This document shows, one piece after another, positions 1 to 6,930 of a DNA stretch of 64,000 nt. Source of the DNA: VXYL01 sp965199915 (GTDB taxonomy: Bacteria > Pseudomonadota > Gammaproteobacteria > Pseudomonadales > Azotimanducaceae). The notes beneath the pieces were generated by a model. That model did no database searches, was not told where the DNA came from, and was given only the letters and a program-made list of their open reading frames with translations. The translations under genes and the position numbers were made by a program. The stretch is from positions 4,464,001 through 4,528,000 of the forward strand of contig OZ241348.1 in the NCBI GenBank assembly GCA_965199915.1, in the 5' to 3' direction. Every line of letters starts with the position of its first letter. Positions within the stretch are counted from its first letter, which is position 1.

Positions 1-275
1 TTCCGTAGAGCCACGCTTGGGCTGCCGTCGTCGGCGCAGCACTTCGGCAGATGCACCAGCCTGCCAGCGACTTGAAGCGCTTGAACGTCACTCCACCTGC
101 CAGCGCACGCGATGCCACCGGAGCACGTTCGCCGCCGAGAACATGCATCAGCCGCATCAGCCCGGACGCCGTCGAGTAACCGCGATCCGCCACGATGTAG
201 TCTCTGAGCCTGAACGGACTTGCCGCTTCGGAAAAAGTCGGGTGCGCCAAGGCGAAACTGGCGGCATCTCTTAAT
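1..275 (-). pseudogene. Decayed IS4-type (DDE) transposase fragment
   Basis: Reading the minus strand from about 275 to the left edge gives a stretch without a start codon that contains DYIVADRGYSTASGL, the typical second-Asp region of IS4-family DDE transposases. Further on are VTFKRFKSL, and in other frames RWQVE, LVHLP and AQAWLYG, which together match the conserved C-terminal part of such transposases (RWQVE.FKRFKSL...AWLYGK). The pieces lie in different frames, and the segment between the ADRGY motif and the RWQVE motif is much too short, so there is an internal deletion plus at least two frameshifts. A TGA stop lies just before the fragment. It continues beyond the left edge. Family assignment rests on motif recognition. 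Confidence 0.7.
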
Positions 276-303
276 CAACATTATGACGGGGACACTACAC
301 CAG

Positions 304-328
304 ATAGATAGAGGCAACCTCTATCTAT
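304..328 (-). terminator. Hairpin at the 3' end of the 604-aa gene
   Basis: A perfect 11-bp inverted repeat with a 3-nt loop overlaps the last codons and the TAG stop of the gene ending at 321. No T tract follows it on the minus strand, so it may be an mRNA 3'-end stabiliser rather than a classical Rho-independent terminator. Confidence 0.45.
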
Positions 329-2135
329 TTGCGAAGGCGTTGTCGATCTCTGCATTGCGCCACTCGAGAAATCGTGGCACGTTGTGAATGTTCCCGACAG
401 GTTCGCTCCATTCAAACATTTCCGGGTTCCATACAGAGTTGCCCTGCACTTCCTTCGCGACCAGAGGCGGCGGAGCTATGCGGCAAACGCTACCGTATAG
501 TAGGTATGCCCTGTGCAGAATGAGCTGCCGCAGAGACTTCGAAAAATCCGTTGGCGTTAGGAAGTTCCTCGGCAAGTAGACCGAGTTGGCGGGGCTTGTG
601 TACAGCCCGTACAGCAGCGGTGGTTCGCTTGTCGCGCCCAATTCCACATCGAACTGCTCGCGCCAACGGTTGTTGTGGTCCTTGTGATCGGCTAGATGTG
701 CGAGGCGATAGTCTTGAGGGCCCTGCTTTCGGAAGGGTCTGCCCGTAAAGACGAACGCCCAGAGGTGTTTCGGATAGTCGTTGTCGTCCAGATCGAGAGC
801 GTCCGGTGGCGTGTACTCGTCCGTACCAATCCTCTTTCTGTACCACGCTATTTCGTGACTGCCGGCGTAGCGCCGAATGCCTGGGAAGGCACAAGGAGAG
901 CCATGCCACAGGTATATGTCGGGGTCGATGTCGAGTTCCCGCAATCTGTCTTGCCACTCCGCCGAACGACGGTGGTTGTCGCTGGTAACCGCGGCAACGA
1001 TTTCGGGGCTCAGAAACCTGACGAATGGAGTCAAGACCTTGGCGAGCGACAGAATCTGTTCTTCCCGCGGCTGCGCCCAGTTCGGCCAGTCCTCCCTCGG
1101 CGTATGTGACCGGCGATCCCGACGAGTTGCACGGCGTGTCCGTCGACGCGAGTTCGACCAGTCTTCCTTCCGCGTTTTCGACTGTCGCCCCGCCAGCAGA
1201 ACCTGCTCTGCCAGTGCTTCGGCTCTCTCCAGTTCATCGCGATCGTCGAGAGTCGGATCAGGCTTCTGCTTGGTGCCTTCCCGGCTGATGATCCGACGCC
1301 ACCAATACTCACGCTCGCTCTTGTACTGGCTTTCTTGTTCTTGTCGCGTATTGGTTGACTCCCTGTCGTGTGCCCCGGTTTCCAGTGACTCGTCGATCAG
1401 CTCGGACATGACTCGCATCAAGTCAGGGTGCCCATCCGACTCGACGCTGCCGACTGTCTCTACTAGGAAATACTTGTATAGTGTGGCGGCGCTCTTGAGG
1501 GTAGCCGTACCGTCTCGCAGGTTGCCGCTTATCGGAACTTGGTGCCGGGGTAACGCGCCGTGGCGTTCGTCGGCGGTGCTGTAGGTTAGCCGTGCAGCGA
1601 GGCTAGCCATACGGTCGTTGGCGAAGTGCGTATCCAAGTTGCCTTCGTAACGCTCCAGTCTCTTGCAGTTGGCCACATAGCTCCCAATGGAGCCGGTTGA
1701 CAGCTCGGTATGGGCCCGCAACCAGTTCTCGAACACACCCATTCGGTGGTCTGTCTCCGACGACCGCGCTTCTCCGTGCCATGAAGATCGTTGTCTGCGT
1801 CGCATGGTTTCGTCTCGCGTCGAAGAACCGAACGGATCGGCAAGCGACTTCCGAAAATCCCTGTAAAGGACGGCCGCACTTTTGAGCGTGGCGGTACCAG
1901 TTCTGCGGTTGCCATATATCGGAACACGGTGCCGCGTTGGTGCGCCATCGCGTTCGTCTGTCGCGGTGTAGACCAAGCGGGCGAGAAGGTGCGCCATGCC
2001 GTCGGCGTCGAAGTGTTCGTCCAGATCGCCTTCGTAGTGCTCCAACCTTTTGCAGTTGCTCAGTCGGGCACCGATCGTGCGCCCGGACAGACCGGCAACA
2101 TCCCACAGCCAATTCTTGAACTGCGCCGTTTGCAT
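321..2135 (-). CDS. Uncharacterised 604-aa protein with a duplicated ~89-aa module and possible HNH-like C-terminus
   Basis: Not a family I can name. The start at 2135 is chosen because it follows an SD-like GGAAGGTGAAAG and a TATAAT box at 2183-2178; the frame is open further upstream, but that part looks non-coding. Residues 6-94 and 135-223 are two copies of one module (F.NWL, a GSIG/RTIG turn, NCKRLE.YEG.LD.HF, RH.VPI.GN, GTATLKSAA.LY). A charged linker with Arg-rich stretches follows (about 250-350). The C-terminal domain has YLWHGSP, AHLADHKDHNN (about 479-489) and LYTSPANSVYLPR; the clustered His/Asp/Asn residues recall HNH nucleases, which is inference only. GC content is lower than the neighbours and the gene lies between a transposase remnant and a toxin-antitoxin pair, pointing to acquired DNA. 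Confidence 0.7.
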   Translation of the reverse strand: MQTAQFKNWLWDVAGLSGRTIGARLSNCKRLEHYEGDLDEHFDADGMAHLLARLVYTATDERDGAPTRHRVPIYGNRRTGTATLKSAAVLYRDFRKSLADPFGSSTRDETMRRRQRSSWHGEARSSETDHRMGVFENWLRAHTELSTGSIGSYVANCKRLERYEGNLDTHFANDRMASLAARLTYSTADERHGALPRHQVPISGNLRDGTATLKSAATLYKYFLVETVGSVESDGHPDLMRVMSELIDESLETGAHDRESTNTRQEQESQYKSEREYWWRRIISREGTKQKPDPTLDDRDELERAEALAEQVLLAGRQSKTRKEDWSNSRRRTRRATRRDRRSHTPREDWPNWAQPREEQILSLAKVLTPFVRFLSPEIVAAVTSDNHRRSAEWQDRLRELDIDPDIYLWHGSPCAFPGIRRYAGSHEIAWYRKRIGTDEYTPPDALDLDDNDYPKHLWAFVFTGRPFRKQGPQDYRLAHLADHKDHNNRWREQFDVELGATSEPPLLYGLYTSPANSVYLPRNFLTPTDFSKSLRQLILHRAYLLYGSVCRIAPPPLVAKEVQGNSVWNPEMFEWSEPVGNIHNVPRFLEWRNAEIDNAFANR

Positions 2136-2539
2136 GTCGCGGCTTTCACCTTCCTCGCGGTCCTCGTGAGGTGGCCGATTATAGGACGTGGGACAGCGTG
2201 TGAATACTACCGTCCAAGTGGCGGACTCCAGATCGGTGCGCTGGCCGCGGCCGGCGAGGGTGCGCGTGATGCGTGCTCTAAGCGAACGACCGCGGAAACG
2301 CGAATGCAAGTCATTTCCACACACCGCGCCAACGGTCGTCCACTGCCCCAAGCGAGCCGGCAGGCGAAAAGACGGCGGGCGGCTATAGTCGCTCGGAGGT
2401 GAGGTGGCGGCGCGTCGAGTGGCGGTTGTGGTTGGCGTCCAGCGCCGGACCACCTTCGCGTAGGTGAGCTTCTCGATGCGGATGGCGCTGTAAAGGCGGA
2501 CATCGCCCAACGGGAAGAGCTTTTGGTCGGCGCGGGTTG
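2136..2539. other. Gene-free stretch with a promoter for the 604-aa gene
   Basis: About 400 bases between the HepT gene and the 604-aa gene. A perfect TATAAT (minus strand, 2183-2178) lies 43 nt before the chosen ATG; no good -35 box is visible at the usual spacing. The frame of the 604-aa gene stays open through this stretch but its composition there does not look coding. Nothing else recognised. Confidence 0.4.
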
Positions 2540-2881
2540 TTATGGAGGTTCGATACGCGCCTGCACTTCTTCCTGCAACTGGTCAAGTTCGCCCATCAGG
2601 TTCCACAACCCCTTCACGGGGTATCTCGAATACTCGTGGACGATCTCGTTCCTTGCTGCGTGGAAGCGTTCCGCCATCTGTTTCGGGGCGTGGCCTGCGC
2701 TTGGGTATAGAAGCTCGCCCATCAACTCCAACAGCTTCGCAGCCCCGATCACATGCAAATCGTCGCCCTCGAACTCGTCGTAGGTCGTGCGGTTTCGGAA
2801 CGCGATCGGCTTCCCGATGTAATCCAAGAGAAGTGTCCTGCGCTCGTTGAAGGGACGCCGACTGTCGCCGTATGGTGCCAT
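2540..2881 (-). CDS. hepT: HepT-like (DUF86) toxin of an MNT-HepT system
   Basis: 113 aa. The motif ARNEIVHEY (R-N-x-x-x-H-x-Y) is the RX4-6H signature of HepT/DUF86 HEPN ribonuclease toxins. In studied pairs HepT is neutralised when its MNT partner AMPylates the tyrosine of this motif. The ATG at 2881 overlaps the TGA of the upstream MNT gene (TGATG), implying translational coupling; an alternative GTG lies at 2887. The N-terminal half is more divergent than usual for DUF86, so the exact subfamily is uncertain. Confidence 0.75.
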   Translation of the reverse strand: MAPYGDSRRPFNERRTLLLDYIGKPIAFRNRTTYDEFEGDDLHVIGAAKLLELMGELLYPSAGHAPKQMAERFHAARNEIVHEYSRYPVKGLWNLMGELDQLQEEVQARIEPP

Positions 2882-3150
2882 CACCACACCATGATCATGT
2901 CGCCGTTCGCCAACGTGCTGAGCGGTGGATGGAACGGCAAACGCGCCACGTCCACATGGCGGTTGAAGTGACGCTCCAAAAGGTCGTTGACCACGAGGCG
3001 GGTCGTGAAGTCATCGCCCGCGAAAAGAGCGGCGACATCGACATCGCTGTCGGCGGTGTCGTCGCCGCGGGCGACGCTGCCGAACAAGCCGATGGCGGTG
3101 ACGCCGAGCAGCGCGAGCTCGCCCGACAGATCGCGCAGGGTCGCTTCCAC
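2881..3150 (-). CDS. mntA: MNT-type minimal nucleotidyltransferase antitoxin
   Basis: 89 aa with GLFGSVARGDDTADSDVDV, the GSx(10)DxD nucleotidyltransferase signature of MNT proteins. Partner of the downstream HepT gene, with which it shares a TGATG stop/start. The GTG at 3150 is chosen because translation from it begins ATLRDLSGEL just ahead of the NTase core as in other MNT proteins; the reading frame is open far upstream but there it runs through a degenerate duplicate of this gene. No clear SD precedes the GTG, so the start is uncertain. Confidence 0.75.
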   Translation of the reverse strand: MEATLRDLSGELALLGVTAIGLFGSVARGDDTADSDVDVAALFAGDDFTTRLVVNDLLERHFNRHVDVARLPFHPPLSTLANGDMIMVW

Positions 3151-3399
3151 GCTCTTACGCGCCGGGCACGGAAGGCTGGCGTGGCGGTTCGGGCAGCGGA
3201 TGGCCCTGCGCTCCTCCCAACTTGGCCGTGGCGTCGCTATAGCGTGGCGCAACCATGCTGGCGTCTCGTTGTTGGTCTTCGCCGCCGGTCGACGTTTCTG
3301 TGCCAAGGCGCTGCTCCCTTCGGCGAGGTTCGATGCTGCGCTCACGGGAAGGCTCCGGTCGTTGATCGTCGTCTGGGAATAATACCAGTCTGTGGGTCG

Positions 3400-3580
3400 A
3401 TCGTTACCCATTGCCGTAAGCTGCAGGCTGCCGCTAAGCGGATGCCGGAGCGGCAGGCGCACCAATGTCCACATGGCGTCGCCGGAGCAACGCTTCCGAC
3501 AAAACCCGGTGGACGTCACGCCGAGCGGCGCGAGTTCGCCCGAGAGGTCGCACAGGATGGCCAGCACCCGAGGCTTCGTC
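3400..3580 (-). pseudogene. Degenerate, internally deleted second copy of the MNT gene
   Basis: The minus strand reads LCDLSGELAPLGVTSTG and then, after a jump, MWTLVRLPLRHPLSGSL. The intact gene reads LRDLSGELALLGVTAIG and HVDVARLPFHPPLSTL. The stretch that would contain most of the GS...DxD catalytic motif is missing. The copy lies in tandem upstream of the functional gene in the same orientation. The surrounding 3151-3681 has no other recognisable gene. Confidence 0.6.
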
Positions 3581-3681
3581 GGTGTCGGCAGACCAAGCCG
3601 GCAAGGCAAACGGCGGGTCGTTTCGTGCGAGACTACGTGGCTGGCGATCTTGGCCCCGCGTGCGTGACGGGAGGGAGGTTC

Positions 3682-4833
3682 GTGGACGACAACGCCGCGC
3701 TCGCGCCGGAAACCGTGAACGCCCAAGCGCTTGGTCAGATCGACCGCGCCACCGGCGGGCTTGCGCCCGGCATCTTTCCGTCAACCACCTATGTGCGTGA
3801 TGGCGACTACCAGCTCATCGACTCCCGCCACAGCTACGGGCGCGACGAGAACCCCGGCTATGTGGTCCCCGAGAACACGCTTGCGAAACTCGAGGGCGGC
3901 GCCGACGCGTTGTTGTTCGGTTCCGGCATGGCCGCGGCCATGGCTGTTGTGCAGTGCTTGAGGCCCGGCGAGAGGATTGTCGCCCCGAAGATCATGTATT
4001 GGGGGCTGCGCAAGTGGCTCGCGCGCTTCTGCACGCAGTGGGGCATCGGATTGGAACTCTTCGACCCCGCCGACCCGGGCGCGTTGGCGCGATCCGTGGA
4101 GCGGGAGGACACCCGGCTGTTGTGGATCGAGTCGCCCACCAATCCCACCTGGGACATCATCGACATCGCCGACGCTGCCGCGATAGCGCGCCGCGCCGGC
4201 GCGACGCTGGTGGTCGATTCCACGGTGACGACGCCGGTGCTGACGCGGCCGCTGGAACACGGCGCGGACCTCGTGGTGCATTCGGCCACCAAGTACCTGA
4301 ACGGCCATTGCGACGTGGTCGCCGGCGCGGTGGTGACGGCGCGCCGGGACGCGCTCTGGGAGGGCATCCGCGACGTGCGGCTGCAGGGCGGCGCCATCGT
4401 CGGGGCTTTCGAGGCGTGGCTGCTGCAACGGGGCATGCGCACGCTGTTCCTGCGCGTGCGCAAAGCGTGCGAGTCCGCGCTGGCGATAGCGCGCCACTTC
4501 GAGGGGCACCCGGCGCTCGCGGCGGTGCTGTATCCGGGCCTGCCGAGCCATCCGCGCCACGACATCGCCAAGCGCCAGATGGACGGCGGCTTCGGCGGCA
4601 TGCTGTCGCTGCGCGTCAAGGGCGACGCGCGGCGCGCCTTGGAGGTGGTCAAGCGCTGCCGGGTGTTCACCCGTGCGACCTCGCTCGGCGGCGTGGAAAG
4701 CCTGATCGAACACCGCTACTCCATTGAGGGAGAACGCAGCCCCATCCCCAAGGATCTGGTGCGCTTGTCCATCGGCATCGAGTGCGTGGACGATCTCATC
4801 GCGGATCTCGAGCAGGCGCTCGGCGCGGCGTGA
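3682..4833 (+). CDS. Trans-sulfuration family PLP enzyme (cystathionine gamma-synthase / beta-lyase type)
   Basis: 383 aa, full length for the Cys/Met metabolism PLP family. Visible signatures are YGRDENPGY (substrate-side YxRxxNP), FGSGMAA and SATKYLNGH, where Lys204 should hold PLP as a Schiff base. Family members act on cystathionine, O-acyl-homoserine, methionine or cysteine; the substrate cannot be read from sequence. The GTG at 3682 is preceded by GGGAGGTT, a strong SD; the open frame before it runs through the decayed MNT region and is not coding. The next gene starts inside this stop codon (GTGA), so the two are probably cotranscribed. Its link to an amine-dehydrogenase-like gene suggests catabolism of methylated or sulfur-containing osmolytes, which is inference. 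Confidence 0.8.
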   Translation: MDDNAALAPETVNAQALGQIDRATGGLAPGIFPSTTYVRDGDYQLIDSRHSYGRDENPGYVVPENTLAKLEGGADALLFGSGMAAAMAVVQCLRPGERIVAPKIMYWGLRKWLARFCTQWGIGLELFDPADPGALARSVEREDTRLLWIESPTNPTWDIIDIADAAAIARRAGATLVVDSTVTTPVLTRPLEHGADLVVHSATKYLNGHCDVVAGAVVTARRDALWEGIRDVRLQGGAIVGAFEAWLLQRGMRTLFLRVRKACESALAIARHFEGHPALAAVLYPGLPSHPRHDIAKRQMDGGFGGMLSLRVKGDARRALEVVKRCRVFTRATSLGGVESLIEHRYSIEGERSPIPKDLVRLSIGIECVDDLIADLEQALGAA

Positions 4834-6890
4834 GCAGGAATCCCCGCTACGACGTGTTGTTCGAGCCGGTGCGGATCGGGCCGGTCATCGCGCCGAACCG
4901 GTTCTACCAAACGCCGCACGCGCTCGGCACCGGCAACGCCATGCCGCACACCCGCGCCGCCATGCGCGAAGTGCGCGCCGAGGGCGGCTGGGGCGTTGTC
5001 AACACCGGCTACTGCTCCATTCATCCGAGCTCCGACGACGCGCCGCTGCCCTATTGCCGTCTGTGGGACGACGACGACATCCCGGTCCACGCGATGATGG
5101 TGGACGCCGTACACCGCCACGGGGCGTTGGCGGGGGTCGAGCTTTGGCACGGCGGCGGCACGGCGAACCGGCTGACGCGGACGCAGCCGCTGTCCGTCTC
5201 GAACGCGCGGCGTCACAGCGCCTATCCCGGCTGGATGAGCTTGGCGGCGCCGCGCGCCATGGACCGGCGCGATGTGCGCGATTTGCGCCGCTGGTACGTG
5301 GAAGCCGCGCTCCGCGCCGAGCGCGCCGGCTTCGACATCGTCACCGTCTACGCCGGCATGGGCTACGGCGCCTACCCGTTCCTGCTGCCGTGGCTGAACA
5401 AGCGCGCGGACGAATACGGCGGCGAGCGGGGCAACCGCGTCCGCCTGCTGCGGGAGATTCTCGAAGACGTCAAGAACGCCGTCGGCGGCCGTTGCGCGGT
5501 GGCGGTGCGCTTCAGCACCGACGAGCTGCTCCGCGTTCCCGGCGCCTCGCTTCCGTCCGAAGCGCACGAAGTGGTCGCCATGCTTGCCGACGTGCCGGAT
5601 CTGTGGGATGTGAAGTCTGCGGATTGGACCACCGAGACCGCGTCGGCGCGGTTCAGCGAACAGGGGGCGCAAGAGGCGATCAACAGTTTCGTGAAGCCGT
5701 TGACCGACCGGCCGGTGGTGGGCGTGGGACGTTTCACCTCGCCGGACGAAATGGTGCGGCAGGTGCGCGGCGGCATTTTGGACCTGATCGGCGCGGCCCG
5801 CCCGTCGATAGCGGACCCGTTCCTGCCGAGGAAGATCGACGAGGGGCGCGAGGACGAAATCCGCGAGTGCATCGGTTGCAACATCTGCGTCTCCTCCTAT
5901 CACGACGGCGTTCCGGTTCGCTGCACGCAGAACCCCACCATGGGCGAGGAATGGCGGCGGGGTTGGCATCCCGAACGCGCCCCGCCGGGCAATCCCAAGA
6001 CGACGGTGTTGATCGTCGGGGCGGGGCCGGCCGGGCTTGAATGCGCCCGGGTGTTGGGGCTGCGGGGCTTGCGCGTCACCATGGCCGAAGCGCGCGGCGA
6101 GCTGGGCGGCCGCGTAACGCGCGAGTCCGCGCTGCCGGGGCTGGCGACTTGGGCGCGGGTGCGGGATTACCGGGCGCGCTTGATCCAGACCATGCCCAAC
6201 GTGGAGATCTACCGCGGCAGCCAGTTGACCGCGCAGGACGTGCTGGACTTCGGTTGCGACCACGCGGTGGTGGCGACCGGTGCCCGCTGGACGCGGCAGT
6301 TGCTCAGCGAACAGGGCCACCCGGTCGATGCGCCGGATCACAGCCGGATTTACACGCCGGACGACATCCTGGCCGGCGCCGAACCCGACGGCCCAGTCCT
6401 CGTGTACGACTTCGACCACTACTACATGGGCGGCTGTCTGGCGGAACTGCTGCGGCGGCGCGGCTTGGAGGTCGCCATCGCGACGCCGGCGAACGCCGTC
6501 TCGGCGTGGACGTTCATGACCAACGAGCTGACCGCCATCCGCGAACGGTTGATCGCGCTCGGCGTCGGCATCGTGACTGAGCACTACGTGACCGATTTCG
6601 ACGGTGACGGCGCGCGTTTGGCGTCGATCTACGCGGGCGGCGCGGATGCCCTCAGAGCGTGCGCGTCGCTGGTGGTCGTTGGGGCGCGGGCGAGCAACGC
6701 CCAGCTCTTTGAGGAACTAACCGCAAACGCCGGGCGCGTGGGCGACGCCGGCATCATCACGCACCGCATCGGCGACTGCCGGGCACCGGGCGCCATCGTC
6801 CATGCGGTGTATTCGGGCCACGAATGCGGGCGCGCCATCGACGCGGGCGACGGGGATCCGCCGATCGCATGGGAACGGGCGCAGCTGTGA
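4830..6890 (+). CDS. Dimethylamine/trimethylamine dehydrogenase-like FMN/FeS/FAD oxidoreductase
   Basis: 686 aa. The N-terminal ~340 residues form an Old Yellow Enzyme-type FMN barrel (FEPVRIGPVIAPNRFYQ near residue 8, VELWHGG). A 4Fe-4S cluster site follows: C347, C350, C353 and C365 (CIGCNIC, then a fourth Cys). A dinucleotide-binding domain begins near residue 393 (VLIVGAGPAGLECARV). This is the layout of TMA/DMA dehydrogenase, histamine dehydrogenase and 2,4-dienoyl-CoA reductase. The N-terminal similarity favours the methylamine branch, but specificity is not proven. The GTG start overlaps the upstream TGA. It ends 40 bp from a convergent dimethylglycine-dehydrogenase-like gene, another demethylating flavoenzyme, which supports a role in methylated amine breakdown. 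Confidence 0.8.
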   Translation: MSRNPRYDVLFEPVRIGPVIAPNRFYQTPHALGTGNAMPHTRAAMREVRAEGGWGVVNTGYCSIHPSSDDAPLPYCRLWDDDDIPVHAMMVDAVHRHGALAGVELWHGGGTANRLTRTQPLSVSNARRHSAYPGWMSLAAPRAMDRRDVRDLRRWYVEAALRAERAGFDIVTVYAGMGYGAYPFLLPWLNKRADEYGGERGNRVRLLREILEDVKNAVGGRCAVAVRFSTDELLRVPGASLPSEAHEVVAMLADVPDLWDVKSADWTTETASARFSEQGAQEAINSFVKPLTDRPVVGVGRFTSPDEMVRQVRGGILDLIGAARPSIADPFLPRKIDEGREDEIRECIGCNICVSSYHDGVPVRCTQNPTMGEEWRRGWHPERAPPGNPKTTVLIVGAGPAGLECARVLGLRGLRVTMAEARGELGGRVTRESALPGLATWARVRDYRARLIQTMPNVEIYRGSQLTAQDVLDFGCDHAVVATGARWTRQLLSEQGHPVDAPDHSRIYTPDDILAGAEPDGPVLVYDFDHYYMGGCLAELLRRRGLEVAIATPANAVSAWTFMTNELTAIRERLIALGVGIVTEHYVTDFDGDGARLASIYAGGADALRACASLVVVGARASNAQLFEELTANAGRVGDAGIITHRIGDCRAPGAIVHAVYSGHECGRAIDAGDGDPPIAWERAQL

Positions 6891-6930
6891 CTCGCCGCAC
6901 GTCGTACAGACGCGGGGCGGAGGCGCTCGA

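Noticed and set aside
17..274. 85-aa plus-strand open frame at the left edge
   Set aside because: It is the antisense shadow of the transposase fragment; composition and lack of any motif argue against it.
2872..3681. Plus-strand N-terminal extension of the PLP enzyme
   Set aside because: The frame passes through the decayed MNT copy and the functional MNT gene on the other strand; the family's N-terminus and a strong SD place the start at 3682.
4716..6584. 622-aa minus-strand open frame
   Set aside because: Antisense to the amine-dehydrogenase-like gene, with low-complexity Arg/His/Ala content typical of shadows in high-GC DNA.
6723..6740. Apparent extra copy of the intergenic repeat core (GCAAACGCCGGGCGCG)
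   Set aside because: It lies in the coding sequence of the amine-dehydrogenase-like gene and lacks the partner hairpin; chance match.
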